A stretch of 6,811 nucleotides of DNA from Bacteroidales bacterium (lineage in GTDB: Bacteria > Bacteroidota > Bacteroidia > Bacteroidales > UBA10428): positions 1 through 6,811 of the forward strand of contig JAFGQQ010000245.1 of NCBI GenBank assembly GCA_016935595.1, read 5' to 3'. The position numbers were made by a program, and so were the translations under genes. Below, piece by piece: positions 6,355-6,811 of this stretch (positions are counted from its first letter, which is position 1; the number at the start of each line of letters is the position of its first letter). The notes beneath the pieces were generated by a model, which saw only the letters and a list, made by a program, of their open reading frames with translations, made no database searches and was not told the origin of the DNA.

Positions 6355-6811
6355 TTAATTCGAATAAAATAAGATTACTTTTCCTATAAACGGTTTTTTA
6401 TCATTTCCCTGTGCATCCTTTCTTTTAATGATGTAAAGATAAACGCCTTCCGGTGCAGGTTTGTTATTATCTTTATATTTGCCATCCCAACCGGGAGAAT
6501 TATAATAATCATTCTCATCCCAAACCATTTTTCCCCATCTGTCATATACAATTAAATGATATCCGTCAGGAATATATGTAAAAGCCGGTTTAAAATACCG
6601 GTTAACTTCGTTTTCGTCATTCGGGTTAAATGCATCGGGAACTTTAGGATCCGATTCGGGCTTTACGCATACTTTATTCGAAAGACAAATATTTTGTTCA
6701 CCCCACGAATTAGTTCGTTCAATTGCTTCTACATAATAGCAAACTTCGCTAATTGGGTTGAAATCCTCTTCTGCATTAATTTTATTTTGGAGCAAATCGT
6801 CTATTTTATCA
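6355..6811 (-). CDS. Secreted/surface protein C-terminus with gliding-motility (T9SS type B) sorting domain (partial)
   Basis: The frame is open from the stop at 6355-6357 to the window edge, giving 151 C-terminal residues; the start lies outside. A TTG at 6793-6795 lies inside the frame, but the codons upstream of it are also open, so it is not the gene start. The first part (SEVCYYVEAIE, then WGEQNICLSNKVCV) looks like the last strands of a fibronectin III-like domain. The remainder matches the CHU_C / gliding-motility-associated C-terminal domain: VPDAFNPNDENEVNRYFKP, YHLIVYDRWGKMVWD, PGWDGKYKDN, APEGVYLYIIKRKDAQG, and FIGKVILFYSN at the end. In this family the domain directs export through the type IX secretion system (type B sorting) and surface attachment or release. 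The protein is therefore probably large, multi-domain and extracellular; its function cannot be told from this end. It lies 72 bp upstream of spoT on the same strand, with no clear terminator between. Confidence 0.92.
   Translation of the reverse strand, partial: DKIDDLLQNKINAEEDFNPISEVCYYVEAIERTNSWGEQNICLSNKVCVKPESDPKVPDAFNPNDENEVNRYFKPAFTYIPDGYHLIVYDRWGKMVWDENDYYNSPGWDGKYKDNNKPAPEGVYLYIIKRKDAQGNDKKPFIGKVILFYSN

Overview
The window looks like part of a Bacteroidota chromosome. It is AT-rich, and the best promoter-like matches are to the TAnnTTTG -7 element of that phylum rather than to sigma70 boxes. Shine-Dalgarno sequences are essentially absent. A protein at the right edge ends in the gliding-motility-associated / type IX secretion type B C-terminal domain, which is largely confined to Bacteroidota. 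I cannot place the genus; a T9SS-bearing member of Bacteroidales or a related order is plausible.

Layout. Left edge (1-138, minus): the first 46 codons of an exported protein resembling the YfiR/DUF4154 family, truncated by the window. Divergent from it is a 156-residue lipoprotein with a C-terminal SPOR domain (265-735, plus). A strong intrinsic-terminator-type hairpin with a T8 tract (759-813) follows. Only about 10 bp later, on the same strand, starts a 429-residue MFS transporter (825-2114) that resembles the animal lysosomal dipeptide carrier MFSD1. It converges, with a 22-bp gap, on a minus-strand block read right to left: a bifunctional Rel/SpoT-type (p)ppGpp synthetase/hydrolase (4039-6282), a Fur-superfamily regulator (3504-3959) and adenylosuccinate synthetase PurA (2137-3399). 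At the right edge (6355-6811, minus) is the C-terminal end of a large secreted or surface protein with a T9SS type B sorting domain.

How the genes relate. The SpoT-Fur-PurA block puts an alarmone enzyme next to an enzyme that (p)ppGpp is known to inhibit (adenylosuccinate synthetase, which uses GTP), with a metalloregulator-like protein between them. Gaps of 79 and 104 nt leave room for internal promoters, so a single operon is not proven. The Fur-like protein is unusual: it keeps the regulatory metal ligands but has lost three of the four cysteines of the structural zinc site by substitution. Short AT-rich palindromes lie just upstream of both fur and spoT and are candidate operator sites.

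I see no mobile element, CRISPR array, tRNA/rRNA or defence-type cassette. Most of the window is core chromosome. The points that merit follow-up are the MFSD1-like carrier, the hairpin abutting its start, the zinc-site-less Fur homologue and the (p)ppGpp/PurA clustering. None amounts to a convincing previously undescribed system.
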